A stretch of 64,000 nucleotides of DNA, taken from assembly GCF_050436995.1 (NCBI RefSeq), contig NC_134756.1, positions 1,984,001-2,048,000 on the forward strand, written 5' to 3'. A model generated the notes under the pieces. It worked only from the letters and a program-made list of their open reading frames with translations. It was not told the origin of the DNA and ran no database searches. The stretch's first letter is position 1. Each line of letters starts with the position of its first letter. Of this stretch, positions 42,180 through 53,546 are shown piece after piece. Both the position numbers and the translations under genes were made by a program. This DNA comes from Anticarsia gemmatalis. Taxonomy: Eukaryota; Arthropoda; Insecta; Lepidoptera; Erebidae.

Positions 42180-45100
42180 ATGAAAACTAAACAAACTAAA
42201 GAGGAACAGGACAAGAGTTTAGATGAAGACACTGTAATAGAACCCAAGACCCGAGCCCGCAAGAAGGCCTCAGACATCATCGAGGAGGAAAAGAAAACCA
42301 GCCAAGATGAGCCTAAAACTTCCAAAGAAGCTAAGAAGCCAGTAGGTAAACCTAAAGCTGTTGTCAAGAAGCGACCTTTAGGCATCAGAAAAACTTTGAG
42401 AAGCAAACAGCATGCAAAAGCTCTTGCTGCCAAAGATAAAGGCAAGAATGTTATCAAACAGACTGTGAAGAGAGGAAGGAAAACTGCACTGAAACCTGAC
42501 ACTGAGAATTTAGAAGAGTCTCTCAATAAGATTCTCAAAACCGTCCCACTGATACCGGCCTCTGAGATCAAGAAGGAGCCAGTTGACGAGACATCTCCTA
42601 ACTCTAGGTCCTCCAGTCCCAAGACTGCTGGGAGAAGACAAAGAGTCAGCTCTGACATGGCCATGATGAAGACAATGCTCGGTGATTCCCCAGGCAGTCT
42701 GGTGCTGGGTCCTCGCACCAGCCCTTACTCTATGCGCTCTGAGAGAAGCAATAGTCCCTCACTGTTCGAAGGCAAGAACCTGAGAAGTGGGAAGCCTAGG
42801 AAAGTCAAGAACAATTTACTTAGTGAAGTTGTCATGAAGGAACAGAAGAAGAGGCGTAGACTACACTCAGATTCTAAGACTTCAGACACGGCTGACACTC
42901 CTGAGGACTGTAAGAAGATGAAGCGAGGACGCTCATGCTCCCGGGATGGCAGTGAGATCTCAAAGTGCTCGGACAACACTGAGTCAGACCTGAGTATGAG
43001 TGAGACACTCAATGACACCGACAACAGCAAGGAGCTCAACAAAAAACTAGATAAATCCAAGACTGACCTAGATATAGATATTGAAAATAATGTACAGATC
43101 TCGACTATTGAAAAAGTGCCTTCTCTTAATATTGACTCCAAACTAGCTGAAACCAAACTGGACGCAGAACCTAGTAGTAATACAAATGCAAAAGATAAGA
43201 AGAAATTGAGCTTAAAAAGAAGTACTTCATTAGACTCAGACAACAATAATAGTAATAGGGTAAAATTAGAGAATTTAAATACAGCAGAAATAGAAGAAAA
43301 ATTATTATCCAAGACTGATCTGACTGATCCTGAAACGCTTTTTAAAGCTCGTAGTAGTATATTGACTAGTATGTCCAAGACATTCAACTCTAAGGAGATG
43401 TCGAAGAACATAAGGAAGGCGCGGCGAGGGAGGAAGGTGGGCGCGGGCATGACGCGGCCGGCGGCGAGGCTCGCGGCGGCCAAGAGCGTGACGCCGGCTG
43501 CCGTCACGGCCACCAGTACTCCCACCAGCACCATCACCACGGACGAGGTAGCTACGGCCGACACCGCCGAGAACCCCGACACCGCGCCCGAGACCATCGA
43601 CACTCTCACCAAAGAGATCAACGATCTCATCAACAACCTGGATCAAAACATTGACGGTGACCATGAAATGGACGCTGACACCTCCACCACTACCGATAGT
43701 ATATCTGACCAATTGCAGACTAAGACTGCCTCCAAGTTCTATGGCCTAGCCAAACCTCTGAACAACGGAGATAACTTGCCCGCGCCTGAAACTCCTATAA
43801 AAGACAAGGACACCATACCCATCAGCAATGACAACACGCCGTCGAAGAGCGACGACAGCGAGAATATCCGCCTTCATTACGAAGAGGACCCAGTAGAGAA
43901 ACCTGTGGATGGCAAGCATGAGATCAAATACAAGTGCACTCCGGTCGGTATTGATAAACTGATGGATAGACTCAAAGAATTCGAGGAATTCGACAAGAGA
44001 AGGCAGCTCGAGTCTAAAGCTGTAGATGGAAAACCAGTCATGGTGACCAATGATGTCGTACTGATCCCCAAGTCTGGTGATATAAAGCCACTAAAAGACA
44101 TACAATCAGTTAGATCGCCAGAGAAACCTTTAGAAAAGGAGAATGTCTTGAGTTGCTTCGAAAATAACTCAGCTATTTCAATAGTCAAGAGAGATCAAGT
44201 TAGGAAGTCGTTGGACGTCGACTTGCCGAACTCAGTCACGTTGATAAAGAGAAACAGTTTCAGCTCTAGGAAAGAGTCTACAAGCTCTAATCATTCTGCT
44301 GATGCTATCAGTATATTTGAGAAGTCATTGGGCAAGGATGTAACACTGACTGAAATCAGGAAGTCTGTGGACAAGACGCCGTCAGCTCGGGAACTCCCTC
44401 CTCATCAGGTAGAACTGCATCCGTACGCAACATTACACCCGAATCCACCACAAAGCTTAGTGGGCGGATTAGATTCCTGTCAGATTACGATAACACCTCG
44501 TATCGTGGAATCTATATTAACCAATGACGGTCAGGTCATTACTAAGAGGAAATCAAGGGAGTCTCTGTCTAGAAAGTCTTCTGAATCTACGATTGACACT
44601 GATGATAAAATGGCGATGGCGACTATTGAGAAAATAAAGTCACCACCTGTTCATCAAAACGTGTCACCAGCCGTTTCTGCTACTTCCGCGCCTGTTGCTA
44701 TCAAGTCTCCCGAAGTGACGCCGGTCGAGACGGAAGCTTTACCACCTCCTGTAGAGAGTATCAAGGCTGTAGAAGACACGGCAGAAACTAAGGTTGAAAG
44801 CGCGAAAGTAACGGAACCTAAAAAGGATGAAGAGGACGATAAAGAAGTAGTTACGCCTTTAACTGTTGTTGAACAGATTGAACCTGTAGTCCCACCTGAG
44901 GAGAAGGTAGAGGTAGAAGTAGAGAAAATGGAAATAGATGAGAAACAACAGGAGAAGACGGAGGAAAAGCCTGAGGAGGCTACAGACATCAAAGAAGATG
45001 TTGAAGAACCTAAACCAGAGCCAGTTGAAGTTAAACCTGAGGAAATCAGACCTTTGAAGAGTCCAAGGCCGAAATCAGCGAGGAATTCTATAGAATCTCA

Positions 45101-45470
45101 GCCAGGGCCGAGCAACGCGTTCAACGAAACGCCTGAAAGTCAGAAACGTAAAGAAAACGTGCTTAGAACTTTAGGCTTGTTGACACACAAAGCGGCAAAG
45201 GAAGCTAAAATTGAAAAGTTGAAGGAAAAGGAGAGGATATATGGGTCGAATTTGTTTATGAATAAGAATAAGGCTAAATCTAGTGGGGGAGAGTCTTCTG
45301 GGACTTTGAAAACTGTGATAAAGTTGAATAGAGGGGGAGATAAGAAGAAACATAGGAGTTCTTTGAAGATGACGTTTCAGAAGAGCAAGTATCGCAGCGG
45401 GAAGCCGACGCCGGAGGTCGGGGAGGCTCCCGTCGAAGACGATGCTTACTACACCATTGAGAGGCGCGAG
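42180..45470 (+). CDS. Large nuclear Cys/His-rich protein, coding exon 1 (residues 1-1097)
   Basis: I do not recognise this protein family with certainty. The exon opens with ATG 42180 and ends GCGCGAG|GTGAGC at 45470, phase 0, giving 1,097 codons. Content is low complexity. Basic lysine/arginine stretches at about 25-105 (KKRPLGIRKTLRSKQ, KRGRKTALK) suggest nuclear localisation. A SUMO-type motif IKKEP lies at about 130. Ser-Pro-rich segments come next, then KKRRRLHSD near 228 and KNIRKARRGRKVG near 410, an Ala/Thr-rich linker, a charged helix KCTPVGIDKLMDRLKEFEEF near 580, and a long Glu/Val/Pro-rich tract at 850-960. Such composition fits a chromatin or transcription scaffold (inference). 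The whole gene runs to 57191 through nine coding exons with matching phases. The long minus-strand open frames over this exon are shadows. Confidence 0.85.
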
Positions 45471-47298
45471 GTGAGCACTTGCACATTTATTTATTTTATT
45501 TTATTATTCACTATTATCAATGTTAGTCTCATGTAATAGGGGTGAGCCTATTTCCATTTTAATGGGCATGTTACATAGGTGAATTTCAAACACCTCTGCC
45601 TACACCTACAGTTATGATGCAGTCGTGATATTATGTTATTTCCTTGCTGTGTATGTTTACTTTTTTCATATATTTACAAATAAATAGGAGCTTGAACTAA
45701 TATTACAGGACTTTTTGTATTATAACAAGAAATCCTGTGATACTGGTAAAAGCTATTCTGGTATATAAACTATTTCTATTAACTAGAATGATAAAAACCT
45801 TTACTACTAAAGTTTAAACTATATAATAGCTAGTAAAGACATCTTAGTGATCCCTAGAGGAATTTGTACTCTTTCAGCATATTAATACTGTGAAATAAAT
45901 ATTCCTTTTAAACATGTAAAGAAAATATACAAATTAACACAGTTATATCCAAGAAATTGCTGCATTAAACAAGCCACCAAGCTGTAAAAACCTAGTCCCC
46001 GATGGTCTAAATTTAGTAAGTTGTTGTACATACACCTGGCATATTCTCAACTAAGTTTTTGGACTATACTGACTAGTGCCTATAAATACTAATATAATAT
46101 ATTGTGTTTAAGAGAAAAATGTCCATAACAAATTGTCAATTAAATTGTAATTGACGTGAAATTACTTGTATCCTATATTTACACGAGTTACAACAACATA
46201 CTGGTTTACTTTTATATAAAACCTTTTAAAACACTACTACTTATAACCGCATTTGTCTTGAAATATTCCAGGTACCAAATTTAATTGAAAGAGGTTTTAA
46301 AATTCCAAACGTTAAAAAAATAATTAAATACTTGTGTACAACAACAAATATCAAAATCTTAAATAATTACATATACACAAGTTATAAATCCCTAATTGTA
46401 TCCCGGTATGCTTCATAAAGTCTAACAGATTTGACTGATAGCAAAATTGTGTAAAAAGTTCTCTTTTTCATTAGTTTTGTCCTGTGCTAAGTTACTCTTA
46501 TACTACTGAAGCATTACCTAGAGAACAATCAGATCTGAAAAACCAAATCCTATCATAATAACTATATCAATTATTATATAAGATGGCTTTTTGACACTGC
46601 CAGGCTATAGTGATGATATGTCAGGTCTCTTAAGTATTAAAATTAATATAAGCTCTAGGAAAAGCTACATCAAAAGTTCTGGTACTTACAAACCTAATTT
46701 CAGAGCTTAATTTAAGCTTCAATACAGCTTTAGTAAGCAATTTACTTAAATTAATCAGTAATTTTGATTTATAAATTATCTTTGATCCCTTTTCACACAG
46801 CATAGTGAGGAAAATGTTGTATTTCATTTCAATACAGTCATTGAAAATTGAATTTACCTTCCTTGTGGCTCAGTTAAACTAATACTGCATTAAATATACC
46901 TTTAAGCATGGTGTGTATGTTGGTAAAGTTTTCAAAATATATATTTTTGATATGAGTGTTTATACAGCCTAAAGTACCAGTTTTTTGAATTTATGGTTGA
47001 CTAGCTGACCCGCGCAACTTCGCTTGCGTCACATAAGAGAGAATGGGTCATAATTTTCCCGGTTTTTGTAACATTTTTCACTGGTACTCTGCTCCTATTG
47101 GTAGTAGCGTGATGATATAATATATAGCCTATAACCTTCCTCGATAAATGGGCTATCTAACACTGAGATAATTTTTCAAATCGGACTAGTAGTTCCTGAG
47201 ATTAGCGCGTTCAAACAAACTCTTCAGCTTTATAATATTAGTATAGATTTATTTTATATAGATATAATAGTAATGTAATGTTGTGTGTTTGTCTGCAG
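45471..47298 (+). other. Intron 1 of the large nuclear gene
   Basis: Donor GTGAGC, acceptor TTTGTCTGCAG. AT-rich. It contains a complete LEP1-type Helitron at 47001-47247, ending 51 bp before the next exon. Confidence 0.7.
47001..47247 (-). mobile_element. LEP1-type Helitron in intron 1
   Basis: The plus strand begins CTAGCTGACCCGCGCAACTT and ends AATATTAGTATAGA, so the element lies on the minus strand with both ends intact. It is 247 bp and lies just upstream of the 47299 acceptor; the branch-point region must be within the short remaining stretch or the element. Confidence 0.85.
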
Positions 47299-47368
47299 GG
47301 TGCAGCTGGCGCGGCGTGTGACGGTGGGCACAGAAAGACTCATTACAGTAACCGTCTTAACAGCCATG
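47299..47368 (+). CDS. Large nuclear gene, coding exon 2 (70 nt)
   Basis: Acceptor GTCTGCAG at 47298 and donor CCATG|GTGTGT after 47368. It reads GAAGAACDGGHRKTHYSNRL then NSH and one leftover base (phase 0 in, phase 1 out). That phase is exactly what the next exon needs, which supports it although it is tiny. If the donor were skipped, the frame would run on to a TGA near 47411, so it could also serve as an alternative last exon. Confidence 0.6.
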
Positions 47369-48224
47369 GTGTGTGGACACTTCACCCACTACACTACGCT
47401 GTGATCACATGATGTTTTATAATAGTCGCTTGAATACAAATTAATAATGCGACTGGTCATACAAAAAAGTAGATTTTTTATATAAAAATTAAGTTAACTG
47501 CAAGTTTGCAGTTAGAAATAAGGTTTTACCAACAAAAAGTCTTGAAATTTGTTCTGCTAAGCTGATAAATATATTTTTTTTAACTTGACTTTTTGGTACA
47601 TTAAAGTTTGTAATTAACACTTTAGTACCATATAATTGCCAATTTATTAAGGTAATTTTTAAGATTTTCTAAGTGTACCTATGTGTATAATGACTTCTCT
47701 TTGATGAGAAAATATATTAAACATATATACTCAATTATACTGAGGAAATTTCGAGACAAAATTAGCTTTTAATCTGTAATACATATAAGACAACTATCCC
47801 AAAATCTGATAAAACAGTAACAAGTAAACAGTAAAGAAATATATAAAAATCATAATTTAGTCATTCAAAACTTAAGAAATAATTGAAATAACCATCAGTT
47901 TTTTAAATAATAATTGATATAGGCATGAATATATTTTCCATATTTTAATTAAAGATAAAATGTCATGTTGTCACAGCGAATGTCTTCAGTTCATCAAAAC
48001 TAATATAAACTAAACCTTTATATGTGTTTCGATAACTGAATGAAGCTTTTATAAAACACTAAAATATATATATAAGCTTGCATGTGCACACTGCTTTATA
48101 CATAATGTCGGAATTGCAAGAAACAATACGTTTTACTATATTACTATGCACTTAGAGAAGAAAACCATATATTTTCTAATTTTGGTCGAGAGCATACAAT
48201 TTTTTTGACGATAATATTACTTAA

Positions 48225-48385
48225 CTAGCTGACTCGCGCAGCTCCTCTTACACTTTCTTGTCTTTCTTTTACACCTTCTCTGGACTTCCTCAAATAATTC
48301 AAGACCAAAATTAGCCAAATCGGTCCAGCCCTTCACGAGTTTTAGCGAGACTAACAAACAGCAATTCATATATAAATATTCTCGA
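48225..48385 (-). mobile_element. Helitron fragment
   Basis: CTAGCTGACTCGCGCAGCTC followed by AAATTAGCCAAATCGGTCCA and GTTTTAGCGAGACTAACAAA is the reverse strand of a Helitron family different from LEP1. The 5' end is not clear. Confidence 0.5.
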
Positions 48386-50025
48386 TAAATAATTGTATTC
48401 CCTTCTCATTATTTAAGTACCATAACCGTGGCAAGATCTCCATGTGGTATACATTTCTATAAGAAATATGTATCAATAAGAATCGATGATTAGCTTTTAT
48501 AAAGGTTTATGTAACGCAATTCCGATATTATTCATCTCAATACACAGACACATCAGTTCATTTAATTTTAAAACATACATACACGATTTTACTTTTAAAT
48601 GCCGAATTAAGTTATTTCCTTTAGTATATATAGGAAAATCTATATGGACATACCTTTTGGTTTACAGATAATATCCTCCCAAGTTATATTTTGCAAATCC
48701 TTTAAAATTTACTATCAATTTTAAGCTCTAGTAATTTTTTTTTTGTTTCTTTTTACATTTTTTGTTTGTTTTTTCTCTACATTTAATAATTCTGCCTTGA
48801 TGAAAATATGCTTAAAATACTTAAGCATATTATTATTAGCCGTTCTCGAGTTTTGTGCGGCAACACAATTGGATCCATTTTTATTTATAAACCTAGATAG
48901 AAGATAGAAAAAATATCAGGCTTAGTTTTGTTATAAACTTTCAAAGCCTCATAAAATTCTATTCAGTAGTTTGCATAAATGTCAAAGAAGCGGGTTCAAT
49001 GACTTTTAAATGCCTTACAAAAAATTCTTCTATACCTAAGAACCGTTAGTTTTTAATGATCTAGATTCTAGTATAATGATCAAGTCATACGAATGTGCTT
49101 AAGTATTAGGTCTACGAAAGAAATTGTTCTACACAAAAGCTGTGATACATAAAACGAAATTTATTTAGGTTGTTTCGGGAATTTTAATATGTAGCAGTTG
49201 TCAATGTCTCTTTCTCGATTGATTAGAGAATTTAAAACAAAACATGTCCGATTTTAAAGTCCTGTAATATTTGGATAAGTCCAAAAGCCTAACATTTAAT
49301 TACCTAATACAATATAGGCTTCTTTTTCTTGTTAGCTTGTCGATGGCAAACAAATTATAGTACTTAAAATTGTGTATGACACTCTCTGTCTTGATATACA
49401 CTGCCAGCCCACAATATAGGCTTAAATACCCCTTATGTAGTATCAAAGGCCTATGTTCTTCTTTATGAATATGACCATTTTAGACATATATTTTTTTAAA
49501 CTTATGGTAGTTGTAGAGATGCACAAACAATCAATGGAAACTCTTCAAATTTATTATTCTCGATAATTCCTAACTTCAACAAAAGTAACCCTAAAGTTAC
49601 CGTTTGCCGCGTCGTTAAGAAATGGGACATTTTACACGCATCTTCCCACCATAGTATCTCTATACTTGAAAAGTGGACTCATAAATAATTTCTGCGACGC
49701 AGTCCTTGGGGGTCGCAATTGATTCGCGTTCTAGATGCATATCCTGTCAGGGGACACTCACGACAATTACCTTACTAACCTTCGTACTATGATAGTCATA
49801 TGAACCTAGATTTTTGATCTAAAGGCTGAATTATGTTTTTGGTCACTGAAAGTTTCAAATGAACATTTTAAGTGTCGGTAACACTTTGTGTTTGGTTTAG
49901 TAATTAATGCCTTTATGGATAATAATATATATGTACAATTGTATTATATTTATCTGATGCATAAATGATTCAATCGACCAAAAAATTTAAAATTTAGTTT
50001 GAAATAATATTTTAAACCTGACCTG

Positions 50026-50246
50026 CGGAACTTCGCTTGCGTGACATAAGAGAGAATATGTCATCATTTTTCCCCGTTTTTGAAACATTTTTCGTTATTT
50101 CTCCGCTCCTAATGGCCGTAGCCTATAGTAGCCCTCCTCAATAAATAGGCTATCCAACAGCAAAATATTTTTTCGATTCGCATCACTAGTTCCTGAGATT
50201 AGCGCGTTCCACCAATCAAACAAACTCTACAATTAATATAGATTAT
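50026..50246 (-). mobile_element. Old LEP1-type Helitron
   Basis: GGAACTTCGCTTGCGTGACA, GGCTATCCAACAGCAAAATA and TTCCTGAGATTAGCGCGTTC are all there with many substitutions. The terminal CTAG and TCTATAC ends are degraded. Confidence 0.65.
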
Positions 50247-50815
50247 AAATCTCGACTATTTGCCTTCTGATCTTTGAACCTTTTTGTCCTGAAATACGAT
50301 TTTTTTTTATTATGGTACACATACACACACACAATATACATATTTACCTATTTATATAAATACTAAGGTGCTTTCACATAACGCAATGTAGCAGATTTCA
50401 GTACTAAATGTCATCTTTCAGGCCCATGTTGAGAAAATACAATAAAGCTGTGTTTATATGAAATATTTATATTGACATTTGGCTCATAATGAAGAGAGGA
50501 ATAGTTAGTAATGGTTAAAAGCGTTATGTAAAAGTACTTATTGCATGATATTATAATATAAAGCATGTTTAACATATGTAGTAATATGTTTATAATATTT
50601 ATTACATGTAAAATATATGTGATTATTTTATGTTATCTTTACATTCATTTCTTACATCAGTATGTCAATGAAAAATGAAAAATTTACCATTTTATATTAC
50701 ACTACATGTGGTCACGTAGATCCATAGCCGGTTTTGATAATCTATCGTCAGTTAAAGATCAGTTATCCAGAACCAATAAAATTAAAAGTTATTTTGATAC
50801 TATCAATACACTGAC

Positions 50816-51059
50816 AAGGCGCCCATAGCCAGTTGCGCGCACCAGTCTGTGAGTTAAGCAACCGTTGGTGCGGCCACTCTATAGATGGATCACCGCATAG
50901 TGGTATTTGAACTGGGCGTCTTCGTGCTTCGGAGGGCACGTAAAAAGTGGGCCCCGGTTGCTGTTTACTAAGCTAACACTGGTTAAGCCATGTCAAAGGC
51001 CTTTCGGGCGGCTTGAATAACTTTGACACTAGGTTGACCACTAACCATACGATAAGAAA
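50816..51059 (+). mobile_element. Second 5S-type SINE, with 11-bp target duplication
   Basis: AATACACTGAC at 50805-50815 and 51060-51070 brackets a 244-bp insert. Its head (GTGAGTTAAGCAACCG; ATGGATCACCGC; CTTCGGAGGGCACGT) is a diverged 5S-like sequence. The body (GGGCCCCGGTTGCTGTTTAC; CATGTCAAAGGCCTTTCGGG) differs from the SINE at 7111. It ends 79 nt before the first possible acceptor of coding exon 3. Confidence 0.75.
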
Positions 51060-51138
51060 AATACACTGACGATAACTTATCAAGACCGACTGTAAACCAT
51101 CTTACACACCGATTAGCAACAAACCCTTCTCTAACTAG

Positions 51139-51342
51139 ACCCAGAGGCAGCTCCTGAACCGGTAGAGCCTAAAGAGACATTAAACCTGGTGATCCCGGAG
51201 AAGGCGTCTTCGTTCAGCATCCACCCTGGGCGGCTGTGCATGGACCAGTGCTTCTACTGCGGCGGCAAGTTCGGCTTGTATGATACTCCGTGTCATATTG
51301 CGCAGATTAAGAGCTCGGCTAGACAGAAGAAGGTTTTAGACA
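51139..51342 (+). CDS. Large nuclear gene, coding exon 3 (start of the Cys/His-rich module)
   Basis: Three acceptors 6 nt apart (after 51138, 51144 and 51150) all keep the frame. It reads ...EPVEPKETLNLVIPEKASSF then IHPGRLCMDQCFYCGGKFGL, YDTPCHIAQIKSSARQKK and ends LD|GTAAGT in phase 1. Cys at a C-x3-C-x2-C spacing plus a later CH pair look like the first ligands of a zinc-binding fold. About residues 1121-1188. Confidence 0.85.
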
Positions 51343-51506
51343 GTAAGTACATATTTTTCACATATTTATTTTAGGATTCTAGAGCTTTTTATTTATGTAC
51401 CTAATAAGTACTTATAGTTACAAAGTGTACTCAGATAACTAGTGCAGTAGTGGCATAATTGGTTCGTTTCAGCGAAAACAAACTTTCAACGTTAACATAC
51501 ATTTTT

Positions 51507-51648
51507 GTAATCGATTTACCCCCGGTTCTTGAGTACATTTAACGGTAGTTTATCTTTTCAATAGCGTTTTTTTATATGAGTTTTAACGCTATTGAATAGA
51601 TAAACTACCGCTAAATGAACCTCAGGAACCGGGAATTAAACCTGTTAC
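51507..51648. mobile_element. Snapback MITE family S1, complete foldback
   Basis: Arms of about 62 bp (51507-51568 and 51585-51648) pair with few mismatches around a 16-nt loop (TTTTATATGAGTTTT). Left arm parts: CCCGGTTCTTGAG, TTTAACGGTAGTTTATC, CAATAGCGTT. A single-arm relative is at 24810-24897. Confidence 0.8.
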
Positions 51649-51866
51649 AGTTATATTATGGTTTATCATAATCATAATCTAATTGTATTATGTGCATGGA
51701 TACGGCATTGTCGTCGATATATACAGAACAAACATTTTTATATGATCTACATATTGCACGATGCAATGTAACCTATGCATATTTGGAAACAAGATACATG
51801 ATTACTATATTTACTTGTTATAATTCCATGTTTTTAAATTGCCTGCAAATTCCTTGCCAATTAAAG

Positions 51867-52096
51867 TCACCTCGTCACTAAAACCTTAGCGCCGCGTGTG
51901 GCGGGTTCGAATCCCACCCGGGACAAATATTTGTGTGATGAGCACGAGTATTTGTTCTGAGCCTGGTTGTTCATTTATCTATATAAATATGTATTTGAAG
52001 TAAAGCAGTTGTCTGGTTAGCATAGTACAAGCTCTGCTTAGTTTGTAATCAGATGATCGTGTGTAAGTTGTCCCAAAATATTCGTTTATTTAATTA
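51867..52096 (+). mobile_element. tRNA-derived SINE family A, plus-strand copy
   Basis: GCGCCGCGTGTGGCGGGTTC / GAATCCCACCCGGGAC (B box), GTGTGATGAGCACGAGTATT and the CAAGCTCTGCTTAGTTTG block, same family as 1949-2225. The A-box end is truncated. Confidence 0.78.
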
Positions 52097-52170
52097 TTTC
52101 CAACCAGAATCCTATCAAAAAACTACTTAATCTTCCTCTATAACAACCAATAAATTATATCGTTACCCAG

Positions 52171-52324
52171 ATGAGGAGAAGTTGACAATAGACAGTTGTC
52201 TATGCGACGCGTGTTACCGTCACGTCGACCGGCGAGCCAACTGTCCTTCGTACCGCAAGCGACCGCTCGGCAAGCAACCGCTGGCTGCTGGCGAACAACC
52301 TATGCAGACATCGCCGACGCATAT
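52171..52324 (+). CDS. Large nuclear gene, coding exon 4 (Cys/His module)
   Basis: Acceptor CGTTACCCAG, donor CATAT|GTGAGT, phase 1 in, phase 2 out. It reads EEKLTIDSCLCDACYRHVDR then RANCPSYRKRPLGKQP. The C-x-C-x2-C...H...C pattern completes the metal ligands begun in exon 3. About residues 1189-1239. Confidence 0.87.
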
Positions 52325-52772
52325 GTGAGTATAACAACAACTGGCAAGAGATCATGCACGCAGCATCATAAGTATTGTTTTATGTCGAAAATAAACTACT
52401 GTGGTAAACAGGCAACCGTCCTGTGCATAAGACAGTGAGTGTATGATGCGCACCTTGTTGAGTAGGTTCTCTAATAAGTGGTTGGTTGGATATGGTTAAC
52501 ACACGCAGTTCCGCTCGAGCAATTTCAGTTGCTTAGGGGTTTAATTTAAACAAGAAACTGCTTATATTATATTTTCATCAAAAAACGTACTTAGCAGACT
52601 GACAAACTTTTAACACTTTTAATATAAAATGCAATTTACAATGTGGTTTGTTTGATAATTCGACATAAGTTTTATTTACAATACAAAAACCTGTAGTAAA
52701 AAGCACAATCTTGTTATTTCCGTCAAAGTTGCCGCCTTAAAATGACTAATTTTCCCTCTCTCCATATTCCAG
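52325..52772 (+). other. Intron 4 of the large nuclear gene
   Basis: 448 nt ending in CCTCTCTCCATATTCCAGCAG, a NAGNAG tandem acceptor. Nothing else recognisable. Confidence 0.7.
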
Positions 52773-52956
52773 CAGTCAATCAGAGAAGCCGGCCAGCCCG
52801 CCTTTAGAAGAGGACAGTGAAGATGAGCCACAGGCGCCGGGCACGGGCGCCGCGGGCCGCGTGTCGCTGTGTCACACTGAAGCGTGCACTGTGGCCGCTG
52901 ACCACTCTATACGGCGCAAGTGGCTCATTAAGATGAGGTCCAGTGTTAATAAACTG
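52773..52956 (+). CDS. Large nuclear gene, coding exon 5 (acidic linker and Cys motif)
   Basis: Phase 2 in, phase 0 out; donor AAACTG|GTGAGA. It reads SEKPASPPLEEDSEDEPQ (acidic linker), an AlaGly-rich turn, then RVSLCHTEACTVAADHSIRR and KWLIKMRSSVNKL. Use of the second AG would drop one residue. About residues 1240-1301. Confidence 0.86.
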
Positions 52957-53405
52957 GTGAGAATTACTTACAGTCTCGTATGCAAGTAATAATGCTTTCT
53001 TATCTTGTAAATGTTGAAAAGAATAGGACTGAGAAATCGATAAATATACAGAATTTGCGATCTACAGTAATAATAGTAGTTAATTTACCTTAGTTATTTA
53101 CTTAATAAAGATAAGTATTCGTCGTCAAAGAAGGATTCGCAAAAGATAGGAACAAAATTGCTTGCCTAGATATTGTTTTTATTTTTTTAAACACATCATA
53201 CTGCCTTGTCTGATTTAATCATCAAACACTAAAGGAACCATATTGAAGACGGTTGTTAATTGTTTAAAACTTACCCTTAAATTTGTAAAATGCTGCCGAA
53301 TTGAGAAAATTTGAGAAATATGCTGTAAGATTATAATTTCCTTTTGTATTATTTTCTACTGACTTGAATGTTGTACACTATGATTAAATGTTGTTTTGTG
53401 ATTAG
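52957..53405 (+). other. Intron 5 of the large nuclear gene
   Basis: 449 nt, AT-rich, nothing recognisable. Confidence 0.7.
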
Positions 53406-53546
53406 TTAAAGTTAAAGTGCGACTACCCGGGGCTGCACACGATCCCGCTGTGCGGCGAGCACTACCGCTGCCTGGCGCCGCTCATGGCCTGCGTGCTGTG
53501 TCGCCGCCGCCTCACCAAGCACCACAACGTGCACTTCATACACCAC
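53406..53546 (+). CDS. Large nuclear gene, coding exon 6 (Cys/His module)
   Basis: 47 codons, phase 0 to 0; acceptor GTGATTAG, donor CACCAC|GTACGT. It reads LKLKCDYPGLHTIPLCGEHY, RCLAPLMACVLCRRRLTK and HHNVHFIHH. Cys and His at C-x10-C-x2-H-x2-C and a CVLC knuckle suggest a second zinc site. Strikingly GC-rich compared with the surrounding introns. About residues 1302-1348. Confidence 0.88.

Larger units (their letters stand above)
47369..51138 (+). other. Intron 2 of the large nuclear gene
   Basis: 3.8 kb, AT-rich. Holds a decayed Helitron at 48225-48385, another at 50026-50246 and a 5S-derived SINE at 50816-51059. No exon-like open segments are evident. Confidence 0.6.
51343..52170 (+). 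other. Intron 3 of the large nuclear gene
   Basis: Contains a complete foldback element at 51507-51648 and a tRNA-derived SINE at 51867-52096. Confidence 0.7.

Noticed and set aside
42113..44992. Long minus-strand open frames (up to 303 codons) opposite coding exon 1 of the large gene
   Set aside because: They are Ser/Leu/Val-rich antisense shadows of a Lys/Glu/Ser-rich plus-strand frame. Splice signals and phase continuity support only the plus strand.
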